From the NCBI RefSeq assembly GCF_012275515.1, contig NZ_JAAZQL010000001.1, positions 479,006 to 543,005 of the forward strand: DNA of 64,000 nt, in the 5' to 3' direction. This DNA is from Novosphingobium sp. SG707 (lineage in GTDB: Bacteria > Pseudomonadota > Alphaproteobacteria > Sphingomonadales > Sphingomonadaceae). The position numbers and the translations under genes were made by a program. The notes under the pieces were generated by a model. It searched no databases. It was not told the origin of the DNA and was given only the letters and a program-made list of their open reading frames with translations. Below are positions 24,442 through 32,382 of the stretch, one piece after another (the first letter of the stretch is position 1; every line of letters begins with the position of its first letter).

Positions 24442-26132
24442 GCCCGCGCCTCCGCGCCAAGACCGGAGGCCCTTTGGGCAACAGGGCGTATGTCATCCCA
24501 TTGCCCGCCCCGGATCTGTTCGCGATTGCCCAGCCACAGCCAGCCGTCGCGCCGCAGCCCTTCGGGCCGCCCGGTGAATTGCAAAACGCTGGTTTCCGTC
24601 TGGCGCAGATGATCCAGCACGCGGTCCAGCCGGTCGGGGGGCAGCAGGTCATAGAGGGGCGAGAGCACCAGCACCTTGGGCCGCGCCAAAAGCGCGCCCG
24701 CCAGTTTGAGCCCCATCGTCTCGCCCACCGCCAGCGGCCAGCCCAGCGGCGAGAGCATCGTGTCCATCCCTTGCGGCAATTGCCCCACACGGTCGGCCAG
24801 CCCGACCAGATCAAGCGCGGCCATGATCGCCTCATGGCGATCCCCGCTGGCCAATGAGAGATAGTCGCGCAGGGAAAGATCGACGATTGTGGGGCGATCA
24901 AGCACCACCACATCGGAGCGCAGGCGCAGCATGTCATAGGTGCCGATATCGGCACCGCCCACGGTGATCAGGCCGCGTGTGGGCGTGTCCAGACGCTTGA
25001 GCAGGACCGAGACGGCGCGGTCCACCCCCGGCGCGGCCAGAATGGCGAGCTGCTCGCCGCTGGCCACGGTGAAGTTCAGGTGATGATCGCCCAATTCGAC
25101 ATGGCGAAAGGCAATCGCGCCATTGGGCAGCGCAGGCGCATCGACCTTGGGCGGGCTTTCCTGCGGCACATCCCAGAACAGCGAGAGTTCCTCCAGCCCG
25201 CCGACCAGATCATAGAAAGTTTCCAGATAATTGCCCATCTGCGCAATGCCATAGAACACGCCCGACAGGATCAGCTCGGCGGCCACCAACTGGCCGATGG
25301 AAAGCTCGCCCGCGATGATCAGCATCCCGCCCATCGTCAACAGACCCGCGCTGGCGCAGGCATAGAGCAGCAGCAGGCAGATGGTCTGGGTAAAGGTATA
25401 GCGGAAATGGGCGCGATGCTTGGCCACGTAATCGGCGGTCAGGGCTTCGGACTGGTCGATGGCGAAATGCATGTGGCGGCTGGATTTGTAAAAGCCGTTC
25501 GATCCGCCCACGCCGTCCAGCCAATGGGCGGCGGCATGTTTGGAATGGCTGACGGCAATGGCCGTGGTGAAGGCCCCGCGCGCCCAGACCATCAGGATCA
25601 GCGCGATCAGCGTGACCAGCAGCACATTGAAGGCCAGAAAGAAGGGATGGTAAAAACTGGTGACGACCAGACCCACCACGCCTTGCAGCACGATGGCGAA
25701 GCCGCCCACCAGCAGGCTGGTCAGCGCCTTTTGCACGGTGGCCATGTCAAAGAAGCGGTTGAAGAGATCGCCGTGGCGCGCGTCATGAAAGAAGGGATTG
25801 CGGGCATGAACCGCGCGCAGCGTGATTTCCGCCATCATCCGCGCGAAAAACCGCCGCTCGAACAGCGCCATGACATGCACGCGCAGCGCGCTGAGCAGTC
25901 CAGCCAGCAGCAGCAGGCCAAACAGAATGGCCGAGAGCGTGAAGAGCGGCGCGGGCAGCGCGATATTGGCCACCGCATTGATCAGCAATTGCACCGAAAT
26001 GGGCGTGGCCAGCGAGAGCAGGGAAATGGCGGCCCCATAAAGCAGCGCCATACGCAAATAAGGTCCATCCGGGCCCAGAATCAGCGCAATCCACCGCGCC
26101 ACCTGTCTCATCCCCACATTCTGTTTGGCCAT
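24438..26132 (-). CDS. ABC exporter with a degenerate nucleotide-binding domain
   Basis: 564 residues. Residues 1-310 are a six-helix exporter membrane domain; residues about 330-530 align with an ABC ATPase but have lost its motifs. The Walker A position reads AILAAPGVDRAVSVLL (no GKS/T), the signature region LAVGETMGLKLAGALL (no LSGGQ), Walker B VLVLSPLYDLL (no DE), and the H-loop LQFTGRPEG (no His). ATP hydrolysis by a homodimer therefore looks impossible. It is fully coupled to intact HlyD and TolC genes and has no frameshift, so it seems maintained. It may need an ATPase partner elsewhere or work as a non-hydrolysing gate. ATG at 26132 follows GGGGTA. Confidence 0.85.
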   Translation of the reverse strand: MAKQNVGMRQVARWIALILGPDGPYLRMALLYGAAISLLSLATPISVQLLINAVANIALPAPLFTLSAILFGLLLLAGLLSALRVHVMALFERRFFARMMAEITLRAVHARNPFFHDARHGDLFNRFFDMATVQKALTSLLVGGFAIVLQGVVGLVVTSFYHPFFLAFNVLLVTLIALILMVWARGAFTTAIAVSHSKHAAAHWLDGVGGSNGFYKSSRHMHFAIDQSEALTADYVAKHRAHFRYTFTQTICLLLLYACASAGLLTMGGMLIIAGELSIGQLVAAELILSGVFYGIAQMGNYLETFYDLVGGLEELSLFWDVPQESPPKVDAPALPNGAIAFRHVELGDHHLNFTVASGEQLAILAAPGVDRAVSVLLKRLDTPTRGLITVGGADIGTYDMLRLRSDVVVLDRPTIVDLSLRDYLSLASGDRHEAIMAALDLVGLADRVGQLPQGMDTMLSPLGWPLAVGETMGLKLAGALLARPKVLVLSPLYDLLPPDRLDRVLDHLRQTETSVLQFTGRPEGLRRDGWLWLGNREQIRGGQWDDIRPVAQRASGLGAEARA

Positions 26133-26267
26133 GCTTACCCCGTTTACTGCACCTGCGAAGGAAATAGCGGGGCGGCATGGCACTTCAAGATCAGGAAAAT
26201 GGGGAAACAAAATAGAACATTTCAGCAATAAGGGCGATGACCAAGAAAAAGGCCAAAACCATCGGAT

Positions 26268-26687
26268 CTATTGGGAAAATCTCAGCATCGGTTCGCCTGT
26301 GCGGGGGTTGGATAGTGTTACATTTTCTATCGCCTGAAACCGCCAATTGTCATTCCGCCGGGAAAGGACGGCCAGGATCAGCGTGTCGACACAATGCGGT
26401 CCCGCCGGGTGAGCTTCGCCGGTGGTGAGCCGGCTCCAGAAATGGACGATGGCGGTGTTGGCATCGATCAGGGCGGCGTCGATCAATTCGTTCTCGAGAG
26501 CGGAATCGCGATAGATTGTTTCGTGAAGGGGCTGATGCATGGCGATGATCGCATCGATGCCGCGCACATAATGGGCAAACCTGTTCACGAAGGTGGCTTC
26601 ATCGTGAAACAGGGCGGCAAAATCCCCCATATCATGCGCATTCCACGCTGCCTGAAAGGCTGCCGGGGCATCTTCGGGCCGAATCAT
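26268..26687 (-). CDS. SnoaL/SgcJ-like NTF2-fold protein
   Basis: 139 residues of the ketosteroid-isomerase-like fold: AFQAAWNAHDMGDFAALFHDEATFVN near the start and RNDNWRFQAIENVTLSN at the end. Family members include small enzymes and binding proteins of polyketide and secondary metabolism, but many have no known reaction. ATG at 26687 is chosen for the AAGGA site; an upstream extension to 26750 is not family-like. It seems to be transcribed alone. Confidence 0.8.
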   Translation of the reverse strand: MIRPEDAPAAFQAAWNAHDMGDFAALFHDEATFVNRFAHYVRGIDAIIAMHQPLHETIYRDSALENELIDAALIDANTAIVHFWSRLTTGEAHPAGPHCVDTLILAVLSRRNDNWRFQAIENVTLSNPRTGEPMLRFSQ

Positions 26688-26760
26688 CTGCGGGTTCCTT
26701 CGTCTGACGGGCGACCCGCATGGAATAGACGCCGCGCGGGCCTTGGCCAAACATCCCTGT

Positions 26761-27012
26761 TCAGCGCTTGGGTTTGCCCGATCCTATGTCGGGCATGGAG
26801 GTCAGATGGCCCTTGTTTCCTGCCCCGACATTGCGCGCGCCCACATCCCTGTCGGCGGTGCGTTCGCCGGGGGCGGGCTTTTGCGCGCCCACCGCGCCTG
26901 TTCCGCCCGCTTCCAGACCGGGATTGTCCCGCTGCTCGGTCAGGGTGGAGGGGGCGGGCGGGGTCTTGCCCATCTGGTCGCCTTGCTTGTCCTTGCGAAT
27001 GTTCTGCGTCAT
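26761..27012 (-). CDS. Small hydrophilic protein of unknown function
   Basis: 83 residues beginning MTQNIRKDKQGDQMGKTP, rich in Gly, Pro, Lys, Asp and Arg, with no hydrophobic core and probably disordered. The excellent AAAAGGAG ribosome site 7 nt before ATG 27012 supports it as a real gene. Its opposite-strand neighbour (27171-27344) encodes a similarly disordered short protein. Such proteins are often stress-linked, but nothing in the sequence proves this. Confidence 0.6.
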   Translation of the reverse strand: MTQNIRKDKQGDQMGKTPPAPSTLTEQRDNPGLEAGGTGAVGAQKPAPGERTADRDVGARNVGAGNKGHLTSMPDIGSGKPKR

Positions 27013-27136
27013 CGGGGGCTCCTTTTCCCGGCTCGTCATCACCTTGAAAGGGATGGCGGGGGCAAAGGATGCACAGGATCGCCGCGCCGGGACAAAATAG
27101 GCGGAACTCTACGAGCGCTCACCCCTTCCGTGAGAT

Positions 27137-27152
27137 GGGGTGCCGACACCCC
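27137..27152 (+). repeat. Short hairpin in the leader of the small gene at 27171
   Basis: GGGGTG (27137-27142) pairs with CACCCC (27147-27152) across CCGA, ending 8 nt before the AAAAGGA ribosome site. It could affect translation of the downstream small gene. Confidence 0.35.
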
Positions 27153-27170
27153 GGCAAAAGGATATGAGCC

Positions 27171-27344
27171 ATGACTTCGCAAAACCGCAAAGGCCCCCTT
27201 GGGGATGTGATACCAAGCAAGGCCGCCCCCGATCGGGAAACCAGCGGCGGCCAGAAGCCGGAAAAGGTCGAGGATCGCCCCAATGTCGGCCAGGTTTCGC
27301 CCGAGGACTATCCCGAGGCGGATCGCGGCAGAATCAAACCCTGA
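27171..27344 (+). CDS. 57-residue hydrophilic protein of unknown function
   Basis: An ATG at 27171 follows AAAAGGA by 10 nt and opens a 57-codon frame ending TGA at 27344. The protein starts MTSQNRKGPLGDVIPSKAAP, is rich in Lys, Asp, Glu, Pro and Gly, and continues QKPEKVEDRPNVGQVSPEDY, so it is likely disordered. The start resembles that of the divergent 83-residue protein (MTQN-RK... and MTSQN-RK...), suggesting related or co-regulated genes. No domain is recognised. Confidence 0.55.
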   Translation: MTSQNRKGPLGDVIPSKAAPDRETSGGQKPEKVEDRPNVGQVSPEDYPEADRGRIKP

Positions 27345-27377
27345 GCGCCTTTTGTCACCGGCCCGGAAGGCGCCGGT

Positions 27378-27854
27378 TCAGCGGGAATTGGGCTTTGGAT
27401 CGCGATGTTCGGCCACGCGCAGGGCGATCTTGCTCAGCGCTTCGTTGAGCAGGTCGCGCTCCGCCTCCGTGATGTCCTGAAGGATGGCCGCGAAATAGTC
27501 GCCGCGCATCTTGCGGGCGCGTTCGAACAGCGCCTGCCCCTCGGGCAGGACCGAAATGATCTGGCGTTTGCGATTGTGCTCGTTGCTGTTGCGCTCGATC
27601 AGCCCGGCCTCGATCAGGCGTTTGACCGCGCGGCTGACCTCGGCCCGGTCTGAGTCGAAGGCCGCGCCTATGTCGGCCGCGCTGGCCGGACCCGCCGAGC
27701 AGATGAAGGCCAGCACCCGCCATTCGGCCAGAGTGAGCGCGAAATTTTCCTGCAATTGCTGCATCGTGGCGCGATCCATCATGCGGGCAAGCAGCAGCAG
27801 GCGATGCGGCAAACGGGTGCCGCCAAACAGATCCCAGGTCCGAGGCAAAGTCAT
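27378..27854 (-). CDS. MarR-family transcriptional regulator
   Basis: 158 residues with a winged-helix MarR core: LTLAEWRVLAFICSAGPASA, the recognition helix DSDRAEVSRAVKRLIEAGLI and the wing RNSNEHNRKRQIISVLPEGQ. ATG 27854 is taken as start; an in-frame TTG at 27890 would add 12 residues but has no clear ribosome site. A 20-bp palindrome just upstream (27898-27917) lies between this gene and the divergent DUF3237 operon, the usual place for an autorepressing MarR protein. The likely ligand is an aromatic or other small organic acid, by analogy only. Confidence 0.87.
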   Translation of the reverse strand: MTLPRTWDLFGGTRLPHRLLLLARMMDRATMQQLQENFALTLAEWRVLAFICSAGPASAADIGAAFDSDRAEVSRAVKRLIEAGLIERNSNEHNRKRQIISVLPEGQALFERARKMRGDYFAAILQDITEAERDLLNEALSKIALRVAEHRDPKPNSR

Positions 27855-27897
27855 CTGTTGATCGCTGCCAAAGCGGGCGGACAAATGCAACGGGAAT

Positions 27898-27917
27898 CAT
27901 GTTGACTAATCAACATG
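27898..27917. promoter_or_regulatory. 20-bp palindromic operator (GTTGA-N4-TCAAC, site 1)
   Basis: CATGTTGACTAATCAACATG has perfect 8-bp arms around CTAA. It lies between the divergent MarR and DUF3237 genes, 14 nt before the plus-strand start. The same core recurs at 32354-32367 and 33213-33226. Confidence 0.65.
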
Positions 27918-27930
27918 TGCGGCGCATGAC

Positions 27931-28419
27931 ATGGGCATGACCCAAATCCATCCTTTTTTGCCCCGGCTGGAACATGCCTTCACCATCTCGATCGACCTGT
28001 CGCGGCCTTACTGGATCACTCCTGGGGCGCGGGGCGATACGCGCGCGGCGATTTTCGCGGCGCAGGGCGTGATCGAGGGGCCTCGTCTGCAGGGGCGAGT
28101 GGTGCCCATGTCGGGCGGGGACTATCCGCTTTCTCGCCCCAACGGCGTGATCGACTTTGATGCGCGCTATTTGCTGGAAGCCGAGGATGGGGCGATCATC
28201 TATCTGGAAAACCGGGGCTTTCGTTGGGCGCGTAGCCCCGAAATCGCCGAAAAAATGCGCCGCAACGAGCCCGTTGGCTTTGAGGATTACTATATGCGCG
28301 TAACCCCGCGTTTCGATGCGCCCGCCGGGCCGCATGAATGGCTCAGCCAGCATGTCTTTGTGGGCGTTGCTGAAAAAGTGCCCAATGCCAACCGCATCCA
28401 TTATTTCGTGGTGATGTGA
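27931..28419 (+). CDS. DUF3237 family protein (first copy)
   Basis: 162 residues matching the DUF3237 beta-barrel family: GPRLQGRVVPMSGGDYP, FDARYLLEAEDGAIIYLENRG and TPRFDAPAGPHEWLSQHVFVG. The family has no settled biochemical role. It clearly resembles the third gene of this operon (30103-30564), so the hydrolase between them is flanked by paralogues. Two ATGs (27931, 27937) are possible; neither has a strong ribosome site. The stop is 1 nt from the hydrolase start. Confidence 0.85.
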   Translation: MGMTQIHPFLPRLEHAFTISIDLSRPYWITPGARGDTRAAIFAAQGVIEGPRLQGRVVPMSGGDYPLSRPNGVIDFDARYLLEAEDGAIIYLENRGFRWARSPEIAEKMRRNEPVGFEDYYMRVTPRFDAPAGPHEWLSQHVFVGVAEKVPNANRIHYFVVM

Positions 28420-28420
28420 G

Positions 28421-30106
28421 ATGGCGGGCGGGGGTTTGGCGCCGTCCTATCCGGTGCGGATGCGCCCCGGTGTTGACCCGTACAGCGCCACGCACAAGCC
28501 GCCTTTGCCGCCCACCAATTTTGCCCGATGGAACGAGCGCGGGCTGACCATCGAGCGCAACCATCGCATTCGCCTGCGCGACGGGGTGGAGATCTTTGCC
28601 GACATCTATCGGCCCGAAGGCGCGCAGCAGGGTGTGCCGATCCTGCTGGCATGGGGGCCTTACGGCAAACATGCGCTGACCAATCGCGTGTTCTGGCCGC
28701 GATCCGGGGTGGACCCGGATTGGCTGTCCGATCTTACCGCTTTCGAGGCGCCCGATCCTGTGTTCTGGGCCGGGCATGGCGTGGGCGTGGCGGTGGTCGA
28801 TCCGCGTGGGGCTTGGCTTTCGGGCGGGGATTTCCATCATAACGGCGCGCAGGAGGCGCTGGACTGCGCCGATACCATCGAGTGGCTGGCCGGTTTGCCA
28901 TGGTGCAACGGGCGGGTGGGGATGACGGGCGTGTCTTATCTGGCCGCGATCCAGTATCTGGTCGCGCCCCTGCATCCGCCCGCGCTGGCCGCGATCAATC
29001 CATGGGAAGGCTTTTCCGACTGGTATCGCGAATTTGCCTACCATGGCGGCATTCCCGAAACCGGCTTCCTGCCGCGCGCCTCGGACAATATCCGTTTCTC
29101 GCTGGGGCGGACCGAGGATACGCTGGAAAATGTCCGCGCCCATCCGCTGATCGACGATTACTGGCTGTCCAAATCCTATGATCTGGTCGCGATCACCCAG
29201 CCCGCCTATGTCGTGGCCAGTTGGTCGGATCAGGGGCTGCATCTGCGCGGCACGATCGAGGCGTGGCGCCAAATGCGCAGCCCGCAAAAGTGGCTGGACA
29301 TCCATGGTCAGAAGAAGTGGGCGCATTACTATTGCCCCGAAAGCCGCGCCCGGCAGATCGCCTTTTTCGAGCATTTCCTGTTTGATCGCCCTACCGCTGT
29401 GGCCGCATGGCCCCCGGTGCGGATCGAGATCCGCGAGCAACATGGGGTCCAGCACGAGCGGGCCGAGCGGGAATGGCCGCCCGCGCGCACGGCCTATCGT
29501 GAACTCTTTCTCGATCCGGCGCGGGGCGCCTTGTGCGATGACGCGCCCCCACCATCCAGCCTGCGGCAGGACGCCGCCCACGGCGAGGCCCATTTCACGA
29601 TTCGTTTTGACCGCCCTACAGAAATCACCGGCCATGCTGCCCTCCGCCTCTGGGTGGAGGCCGAGGGCAGTGATGATGCCGACCTGTTCATTGCGCTGCA
29701 GAAGCTGGATGCCGCAGGGCAGGAGGTGGGCTTCACCTTCTACGCCTTTTATGAAAACGGCCCCATCGCGCTGGGCTGGCAAAGGGCCAGCCATCGCGAA
29801 TTGGACGAGGCGCTTTCCACGCCCGAACGCCCCGTGCATTGCCACCGCTGCGAGGAAAGGCTGAAGCCGGGCGAAATAATTCCGGTCGAGATCGAACTGT
29901 GGCCCTTCTCGGTCCGCTTTGAAGCGGGTGAGAGCCTGCGGCTGGTGATTTCCGGCCACGACATTTATCGGCCCGAACCGGGTGTCATGCTGCCTTTCCC
30001 CCAGCATCAGGATACGCGCAATGCGGGCCATCACGTCTTTTACGGCGGCGGGGCCATGGCCTCGCGGCTGATCCTGCCCTTCCTTCCCGCATCGGAGCAT
30101 CCATGA
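28421..30106 (+). CDS. CocE/NonD-family alpha/beta hydrolase
   Basis: 561 residues of the X-Pro dipeptidyl-peptidase/cocaine esterase/nonactate hydrolase group. The sequence shows IRLRDGVEIFADIYRPEG, VVDPRGAWLSGG, the nucleophile segment GRVGMTGVSYLAAIQY and a C-terminal jelly-roll domain (LRLWVEAEGSDDADLFIALQ, LRLVISGHDIY). Such enzymes hydrolyse esters, amides or macrolactones. It has no leader peptide, so it should be cytoplasmic. It sits between two DUF3237 genes, overlapping the second by ATGA, and is probably the operon's main catalytic step. Confidence 0.9.
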   Translation: MAGGGLAPSYPVRMRPGVDPYSATHKPPLPPTNFARWNERGLTIERNHRIRLRDGVEIFADIYRPEGAQQGVPILLAWGPYGKHALTNRVFWPRSGVDPDWLSDLTAFEAPDPVFWAGHGVGVAVVDPRGAWLSGGDFHHNGAQEALDCADTIEWLAGLPWCNGRVGMTGVSYLAAIQYLVAPLHPPALAAINPWEGFSDWYREFAYHGGIPETGFLPRASDNIRFSLGRTEDTLENVRAHPLIDDYWLSKSYDLVAITQPAYVVASWSDQGLHLRGTIEAWRQMRSPQKWLDIHGQKKWAHYYCPESRARQIAFFEHFLFDRPTAVAAWPPVRIEIREQHGVQHERAEREWPPARTAYRELFLDPARGALCDDAPPPSSLRQDAAHGEAHFTIRFDRPTEITGHAALRLWVEAEGSDDADLFIALQKLDAAGQEVGFTFYAFYENGPIALGWQRASHRELDEALSTPERPVHCHRCEERLKPGEIIPVEIELWPFSVRFEAGESLRLVISGHDIYRPEPGVMLPFPQHQDTRNAGHHVFYGGGAMASRLILPFLPASEHP

Positions 30107-30564
30107 CTTTGCAGCCTACCCTTGCCGATTGCCGCCTTGAGCATGTGTTCGACATCGAGGTGCTGTTTGGGGCGGATCGCACGCTGTTTGGTCCTTTGCC
30201 CGGCGGCGGGCATCAGGGTTATACGCCTGCCATCGGCGGCACAATCACCGGGCCGCGCCTGACGGGCAGCGTTGTGCCCCATTCGGGCGCCGATTATGCA
30301 ACAGCGCGTGAGGATGGCACGATCGAGCTGCGCGCCCATTACCTGCTGCGCGCCGATGACGGCACGATGATCTATATCCAGAACCAGGGTTATCTGGTCC
30401 GCCCGCGCCCGGGTGAGGACCAGCCTTCCTATTTCAAGCTGACGCCCTATTTCCGCGTGCCCGTCGGGCCGCATGACTGGCTCAACCGCACGGTGATCGT
30501 GGGCGGCGGAGAGCGGCGGTCCGACCCGGACCGCACGCTCTTTCGCTATTACGCCCTCGTCTGA
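30103..30564 (+). CDS. DUF3237 family protein (second copy)
   Basis: 153 residues, paralogous to the protein at 27931-28419: GPRLTGSVVPHSGADYA, LRAHYLLRADDGTMIYIQNQG and TPYFRVPVGPHDWLNRTVIVG align closely. It starts inside the hydrolase stop codon, and its 3' end overlaps the convergent MFS gene by 16 nt. Two diverged copies in one operon suggest a heteromer or two related substrates. Confidence 0.85.
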   Translation: MTLQPTLADCRLEHVFDIEVLFGADRTLFGPLPGGGHQGYTPAIGGTITGPRLTGSVVPHSGADYATAREDGTIELRAHYLLRADDGTMIYIQNQGYLVRPRPGEDQPSYFKLTPYFRVPVGPHDWLNRTVIVGGGERRSDPDRTLFRYYALV

Positions 30565-31898
30565 GCGATCCGGCGCAACCCCGGCGCGGCGGCCAGAAAA
30601 CACAGCGCCGCCGCAAAGAACACCAGCACCGCCAACGACAGCGCGCTTTGCAGCCCCTGCGCCGACGCCTGCCGACAGGCGGCGGCCACGGCCTTGCCGG
30701 CGCCATGGGCGGGCATGCCTGCCGGGCAATCCACGCCATATTGCCCGGCATAAGCGGCCCGTGCCGCCCGGTCGGAAACAAAACCGACAAAGACCGGCCC
30801 CAGACCCGAACCGATCAGCGTATAGAGCAGCGTGTAGAGCGCCACGCCGCTGGCGCGCATGCGCGTGGGCAGGAGGTTCTGGATCATGCCTGTGGTCGGC
30901 CCGTAAAACAGCAGGAGGAACGCGCCCGCCGCCAGCAGCAGCGCAAAGGCCGCGCCCAGCGAGGCGGCATGAAAGGCCAGCCAGTAGATCGGCGGCGCCA
31001 GCGTCAGCCCGAAGGCCGCGCCCCATGCGGGCCAGCGCGCATCGCGCCGGGCCAGCCAGTCGGTGCCGAAACTGCCCACGATCAGGCCGAAGGTGATGGC
31101 AAGGCCCGAAATCAGGCCGAAATTGGCCGCCGCCTCGCGCACGCCCAGATGGTGAGTGCGCGCCAGAAACACCGCCAGAAATTGCGAGATCGAGGTCATG
31201 CCAAAGCCCGCCAGACTGCCCCCCGCGATCACGCAGAGCAGGGTGGGATTGCCCGCCACCTCGCGCAGGAATTCGCCGACCGGGGGCGCCTTGCCGCCCT
31301 TGGTGCCGGCGTCATAGCGCCCCCGCTCCGGCTCGGGCGCCAGCAGCAGAAGCAGGCCCGCCACCACAAAGCCGGGCAGGGCAAAGAGCAGAAAGGCCGT
31401 GCGCCAATGCCAGAGCAAGGCAATATGCCCGGCCAGCATCGCGCCGAGCAGCGTGCCGATGGGCGTGCCCAGCATCACCAGCGCAAAGGTGGAGGCGCGC
31501 TTTTCACGCGGGGCGATATCGGCCACCAGCGAGGCGGTGGGGGGCACAAAGCCGGCCTCGCCCATACCCACGCCAAGGCGGCTGGCGGCCAGCGCGGCAA
31601 AGCTGCCCGCCATGCCGGTGGCCGCCGTGGCCAGCGACCAGATGATGGTGCAGGAGGCAATGATCCGCTTGCGCGAGAACCGCTCGGCCAGCAGGCCGAT
31701 CGGCAATCCGGCCAGCGCATAGAGCGCGGCAAAGACCAGCCCCTGCAACAGGCCCAATTGCAGATCGGTGAGCAGAAGATCGGCCTTGATGGTCTGGGCC
31801 AAGGCGGAAAACACCGCCCGGTCGGCGAAATTGAGCGTGCAGGTGAGCAGCAGCAGCACCAGCAGGACCCGGCGGCGCGGGGCCGCGGGCGCGCTCAT
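30549..31898 (-). CDS. MFS transporter
   Basis: 449 residues with about 12 membrane segments, opening VLLVLLLLTCTLNFADRAVF and carrying LPIGLLAERFSRKRII and RLGVGMGEAGFVPP, signatures of the spinster-like/ACS-type MFS carriers often found beside TonB receptors in sphingomonads. A Cys-containing loop (QYGVDCPAGMPAHG) lies late in the protein. It starts inside the stop of the SnoaL-like gene (ATGA). It is the likely inner-membrane uptake route for the substrate of region 3. Confidence 0.88.
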   Translation of the reverse strand: MSAPAAPRRRVLLVLLLLTCTLNFADRAVFSALAQTIKADLLLTDLQLGLLQGLVFAALYALAGLPIGLLAERFSRKRIIASCTIIWSLATAATGMAGSFAALAASRLGVGMGEAGFVPPTASLVADIAPREKRASTFALVMLGTPIGTLLGAMLAGHIALLWHWRTAFLLFALPGFVVAGLLLLLAPEPERGRYDAGTKGGKAPPVGEFLREVAGNPTLLCVIAGGSLAGFGMTSISQFLAVFLARTHHLGVREAAANFGLISGLAITFGLIVGSFGTDWLARRDARWPAWGAAFGLTLAPPIYWLAFHAASLGAAFALLLAAGAFLLLFYGPTTGMIQNLLPTRMRASGVALYTLLYTLIGSGLGPVFVGFVSDRAARAAYAGQYGVDCPAGMPAHGAGKAVAAACRQASAQGLQSALSLAVLVFFAAALCFLAAAPGLRRIAQTRA

Positions 31899-32302
31899 GC
31901 CGGTTCTCCCGCCGCGCGATGGCGGCGCGACAGGGTGACGGCCTCGATCCTGCGGAACAGGCCATCCTGCATTTGATAGAGAGCCATGCTTTCAATGGCA
32001 TAGGTATCGCCTGCCTGCATTGTCCGGCCGGAGAGCTCGACACCGTCGCGCCTTGCTGTGAACACCGAGGCCAGCGCGGCGGCAATGGCGCCATCCCCGC
32101 CCAGAGCGGCGCGCAGCGTCATCATCCGATGGAAGTCCTCCCGCGCCTTGCGATAATAGGCCACAATCGCCTCCGCGCCGCGCAGGATGATGCCGGTTCC
32201 ATTGCGCAACTCGACATCGGGCGCGTAGAATCGGCCATAGGCGGCCTCATCGCCCCGGTTGAAGGCGGCTAAATAGTTCTCCATGATGGCATGTGGCTGC
32301 AT
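31895..32302 (-). CDS. SnoaL-like NTF2-fold protein
   Basis: 135 residues: IMENYLAAFNRGDEAAYGRFYAPDVEL opens a typical SnoaL/KSI fold that ends MQDGLFRRIEAVTLSRRHR. ATG 32302 is preferred because GGGAGAG lies 8 nt upstream; the ATG at 32320 has no ribosome site. It is co-translated with the MFS gene and diverges from the IclR regulator. It may be a small isomerase, cyclase or hydrolase in the pathway; the reaction is not known. Confidence 0.8.
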   Translation of the reverse strand: MQPHAIMENYLAAFNRGDEAAYGRFYAPDVELRNGTGIILRGAEAIVAYYRKAREDFHRMMTLRAALGGDGAIAAALASVFTARRDGVELSGRTMQAGDTYAIESMALYQMQDGLFRRIEAVTLSRRHRAAGEPA

Positions 32303-32353
32303 GGCGATCTGCTCTCCCATCGTATTCTTGTCGAACCATCTTTGACCGCTTAA

Positions 32354-32367
32354 GTTGATAGATCAAC
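32354..32367. promoter_or_regulatory. Palindromic operator GTTGATAGATCAAC (site 2)
   Basis: Inverted repeat with 6-bp arms in the 80-bp gap between the divergent SnoaL/MFS and IclR genes. It shares GTTGA-N4-TCAAC followed by AT with the sites at 27901 and 33213. Confidence 0.6.
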
Positions 32368-32382
32368 ATAATTCTCGGAGGC

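Noticed and set aside
27013..27170. EcfG-type stress promoter between the two small genes
   Set aside because: A GGAAC is present near 27102, but no CGTT-like -10 lies at the expected spacing, so the promoter cannot be supported.
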